Assembly (NCBI GenBank): GCA_018830415.1
Contig: JAHJSJ010000059.1
Coordinates: 1 to 6,737, forward strand
Direction of reading: 5' to 3'
Source of the DNA: Alphaproteobacteria bacterium
GTDB taxonomy: Bacteria > Pseudomonadota > Alphaproteobacteria > Sphingomonadales > Sphingomonadaceae
Length of the DNA: 6,737 bases
The notes beneath the pieces are model-generated. The model saw only the letters and a list, made by a program, of their open reading frames with translations. It did no database searches and was not told the origin of the DNA. Below are positions 4,648 to 6,737 of this stretch, one piece after another. A program made the position numbers and the translations under genes. Position 1 is the stretch's first letter. Each line of letters starts with the position of its first letter.

Positions 4648-5795
4648 ATATCACCACCATGCAGCGCAGAAAGGTGGCGCTGATTGCCGTTCTGGTAATC
4701 CTCGCCGTGTCGCTGGGCTATGTGGCGCTGCGATCCGGCCCACTGGCACCGGTTGCGGTCACTACTGCCGATGTCGAAAACCGCACGCTGCGACCGGCGC
4801 TGTTTGGTGTGGGCACGATCGATGCGGAACGGATTTATCGGGTCGGGCCGACCTTCGCCGGTCGCGTCAGGCGTCTGACAGTCAACGTCGGGGATCGGGT
4901 CGTTGCTGGCCAGCTGATCGGCGAAATGGACCCGGTTGATCTGGATGACCGACTGGCCGCGCAAGTCTCCGCCGTCCGGGGTGCCGAGACTTCCGTCAGC
5001 GAGGCAAACGCCCGGCGAGCCCATGCCGCCGCCGAAGCAGATCGCTATGAGAGCCTCCTCGAAGCGCGGGCCACCAGCGAAGAAGTGCTGGCCGCCAAGC
5101 GTCAGGATCTGGTGGTGGCTGAAGCTGCCGCCGCGACGGCGCGCTCAAATCTGGATCGCATGCGATCGGATTATGCGGGGCTGCAATCCCAGCGCGGGAA
5201 CCTGCGCCTTGTTGCTCCGGCGACCGGGATTGTCAGCTTGCGCGAAGTGGAGCCGGGTGCGGCCGTCGCCGGGGGTCAGACTGTCATCGAGATTATCGAT
5301 CCGGCCAGCCTATGGGTCAATGTCCGTTTCGATCAGGTGAGTTCCGCCGGTTTGATGGCAGGTCTGCCGGCCCGCGTGCAACTGCGGTCCCGTGATGGAG
5401 AGGTCTTGCGCGGCAGGGTTCTGCGCATCGAGCCGAGGGCCGATGCTGTTACCGAGGAAACTCTGGTCAAAGTGGTCTTCGATACACTTCCTGTGCCCCT
5501 GCCCCCCCTTGGCGAATATGCCGAAGTAACGGTGGACCTTGCACCGCTGCCCGATGGGCCGGCCGTGCCCAATGCTGCCGTCCGGCGGCAGGGGGACAGC
5601 ATCGGGGTCTGGCGGCTGGAGGACGGGGAACCGGTGTTTGTCCCGGTGACACCCGGCAAATCGGATCTCGACGGGCACGTCCAGATCCTGCGCGGGCTGA
5701 GCGAAGGCGATACCATCATTGTCTACAGCGAAAGGGAGCTTTCCGCGAACAGCAGCATCAGTATCGTCGAGCGCATCCCCGGGGGCACGCCGTGA
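4644..5795 (+). CDS. HlyD/RND-type periplasmic adaptor (membrane-fusion protein) of an ABC exporter
   Basis: A 383-residue protein. Residues 11-29 form an N-terminal membrane anchor (VALIAVLVILAVSLGYVAL) after a basic start. The first lipoyl half is at about 58-97 (VGPTFAGRVRRLTVNVGDRV, LIGEMDP). A long Ala/Glu/Arg-rich coiled-coil hairpin follows at about 100-185, then the second lipoyl half (LRLVAPATGIVSLREVEPG, 187-205). A beta-barrel covers about 222-300 and a membrane-proximal domain runs to the end (IVERIPGG). The long hairpin implies docking to a TolC-like outer-membrane channel, which is not in the window. It is coupled to tetR by ATGA and to the permease by GTGA (5792-5795). Together with the next gene it matches the DevB/MacA position in MFP-permease-ATPase exporters. 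Confidence 0.93.
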   Translation: MNITTMQRRKVALIAVLVILAVSLGYVALRSGPLAPVAVTTADVENRTLRPALFGVGTIDAERIYRVGPTFAGRVRRLTVNVGDRVVAGQLIGEMDPVDLDDRLAAQVSAVRGAETSVSEANARRAHAAAEADRYESLLEARATSEEVLAAKRQDLVVAEAAAATARSNLDRMRSDYAGLQSQRGNLRLVAPATGIVSLREVEPGAAVAGGQTVIEIIDPASLWVNVRFDQVSSAGLMAGLPARVQLRSRDGEVLRGRVLRIEPRADAVTEETLVKVVFDTLPVPLPPLGEYAEVTVDLAPLPDGPAVPNAAVRRQGDSIGVWRLEDGEPVFVPVTPGKSDLDGHVQILRGLSEGDTIIVYSERELSANSSISIVERIPGGTP

Positions 5796-6737
5796 TCAGC
5801 CTTGCAGGCCGGGACATCCTCCATAGCTGGGGCAAATTTGTCTTTACCGGGTTCGGCCTTGGCCTGCTGATCGGGGTTACACTGGTGATGGCCGGCGTTT
5901 ATCGCGGCATGGTCGATGACGGCAAGGCGCTGCTCGACAATAGCGGTGCCGATCTCTGGGTGGTCCAGCGGGACACGCTCGGCCCTTATGCAGAATCATC
6001 GAGCATCAGCGATGATCTGTATCGCACGGTGCTGGCCATGCCCGGGGTCGCTCAGGCCGCAAATGTCACCTATCTGACCATGCAGGTCCGCCAGGGTGAT
6101 AACGATGTCCGCGCGATGGTGGTGGGCATCATTCCCGGTGATGCATGGGGCTCCCCCGGATGGCCGCCCTATCTGGTTGACGGCCGGCAGATCACCCGCG
6201 GCCATTACGAGGCGGTGGCCGATATCGCCGCTGGTTTCCGCCTGGGCGACGAAATCACCATCCGCCGCAACCGGTACCGGGTTGTGGGCCTGACCCGGCG
6301 AATGGTTTCATCCAGCGGCGACCCGATGGTGTTCATTCCGCTGAAGGATGCCCAGGAAGCCCAGTTCCTGAAAGACAATGAAGCCATTTTGCAAAACCGC
6401 CGCCGGACCGCAGCCAATCCGGCGTTCAATCGCCCCGGACAGCCGGATATCCTCGACGCCGTGAATGCCTCGCAGGCGAGCAGCACGTCGGTCAATGCCA
6501 TTCTGGTGCGGCTGGAGCCCGGCGCCGACACAGAAGCCGTCGCGCAGTCGATCCGCCGCTGGAAAAGGCTCACAGTTCACACACGCGCCGAAATGGAGGA
6601 CATTCTCATCGGCAAGCTGATCGCCACATCGTCGAAGCAGATCGGCATGTTCCTTGCCATTTTGTCCGTCGTCAGTGCTGCGATTGTTGCGTTCATTATC
6701 TATTCGCTGACAATGGACAAGATCCGCGAGATTGCCG
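5792..6737 (+). CDS. ABC exporter permease, MacB/DevC (FtsX) type, runs off the right edge
   Basis: From GTG 5792, which overlaps the adaptor stop, 315 codons are open to the window end. The first transmembrane helix is at about residues 16-36 (FVFTGFGLGLLIGVTLVMAGV). A periplasmic domain of about 240 residues follows, opening with GADLWVVQRDTLGPYAESSS and containing the strand-turn RLGDEITIRRNRYRVVG and the VFIPLKDAQ segment usual in MacB-like core domains. A second helix lies at about 284-306 (IGMFLAILSVVSAAIVAFII). Two further helices should lie beyond the edge. There is no ATPase domain before the first helix, so unlike MacB the ATPase must be a separate gene, as in DevBCA systems. The likely cargo is a small molecule or lipid passed to a TolC-type tunnel; the substrate is unknown. 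Confidence 0.92.
   Translation, partial: MISLAGRDILHSWGKFVFTGFGLGLLIGVTLVMAGVYRGMVDDGKALLDNSGADLWVVQRDTLGPYAESSSISDDLYRTVLAMPGVAQAANVTYLTMQVRQGDNDVRAMVVGIIPGDAWGSPGWPPYLVDGRQITRGHYEAVADIAAGFRLGDEITIRRNRYRVVGLTRRMVSSSGDPMVFIPLKDAQEAQFLKDNEAILQNRRRTAANPAFNRPGQPDILDAVNASQASSTSVNAILVRLEPGADTEAVAQSIRRWKRLTVHTRAEMEDILIGKLIATSSKQIGMFLAILSVVSAAIVAFIIYSLTMDKIREIA

Noticed and set aside
5310..5719. Minus-strand ORFs inside the adaptor gene
   Set aside because: They are complements of a well-supported coding sequence with no independent evidence.

Overview
The window looks like alphaproteobacterial DNA, most likely from a sphingomonad (Sphingomonadaceae). This rests on a Caulobacter/Xanthomonas-type TonB-dependent receptor start, the GC-rich codon use of the main genes, and families I associate with sphingomonads. 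No rRNA, tRNA or CRISPR array is visible.

Layout from left to right. (1) Positions 1-401, minus strand: the N-terminus of a TonB-dependent outer-membrane receptor that runs off the left edge. (2) Positions 402-893: about 490 bases without a convincing gene. (3) Positions 894-2413, plus strand: a MarR-family regulator with a cysteine-rich C-terminal tail, then a second transcription unit. A near-identical 13-bp inverted repeat (TTAGGA-N-TCCTAW) lies one base before the ATG of both units and also supplies the Shine-Dalgarno sequence. The second operator is followed by only the first 12 codons of what looks like a thioredoxin-like gene, joined in frame to the leader of an unrelated secreted, His-rich protein. 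This suggests a deletion that placed the secreted-protein gene behind a MarR-controlled promoter. (4) Positions 2438-3827, minus strand: a decayed piece of a conjugative plasmid or integrative element. It holds two tiny overlapping genes, an ArdC antirestriction gene cut after about 49 codons exactly at a 16-bp palindrome, a 700-base gene-poor tract dense in inverted repeats (a possible oriT/leading region), and one small unrecognised ORF. (5) Positions 3984-6737, plus strand: a promoter and operator-like site followed by a TetR repressor, a membrane-fusion protein and an ABC permease of the MacB/DevC type, joined by 4-bp stop/start overlaps. The permease runs off the right edge, and an ATPase gene would be expected next.

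Working together: the TetR-adaptor-permease set reads as a self-regulated, TolC-dependent ABC export operon with unknown substrate. The MarR unit reads as a redox- or metal-responsive repressor controlling itself and the unit after it. The plasmid-like segment between them looks like mobile-element debris and explains the mosaic order. Family names come from recognition of the translated sequence; no database search was possible.
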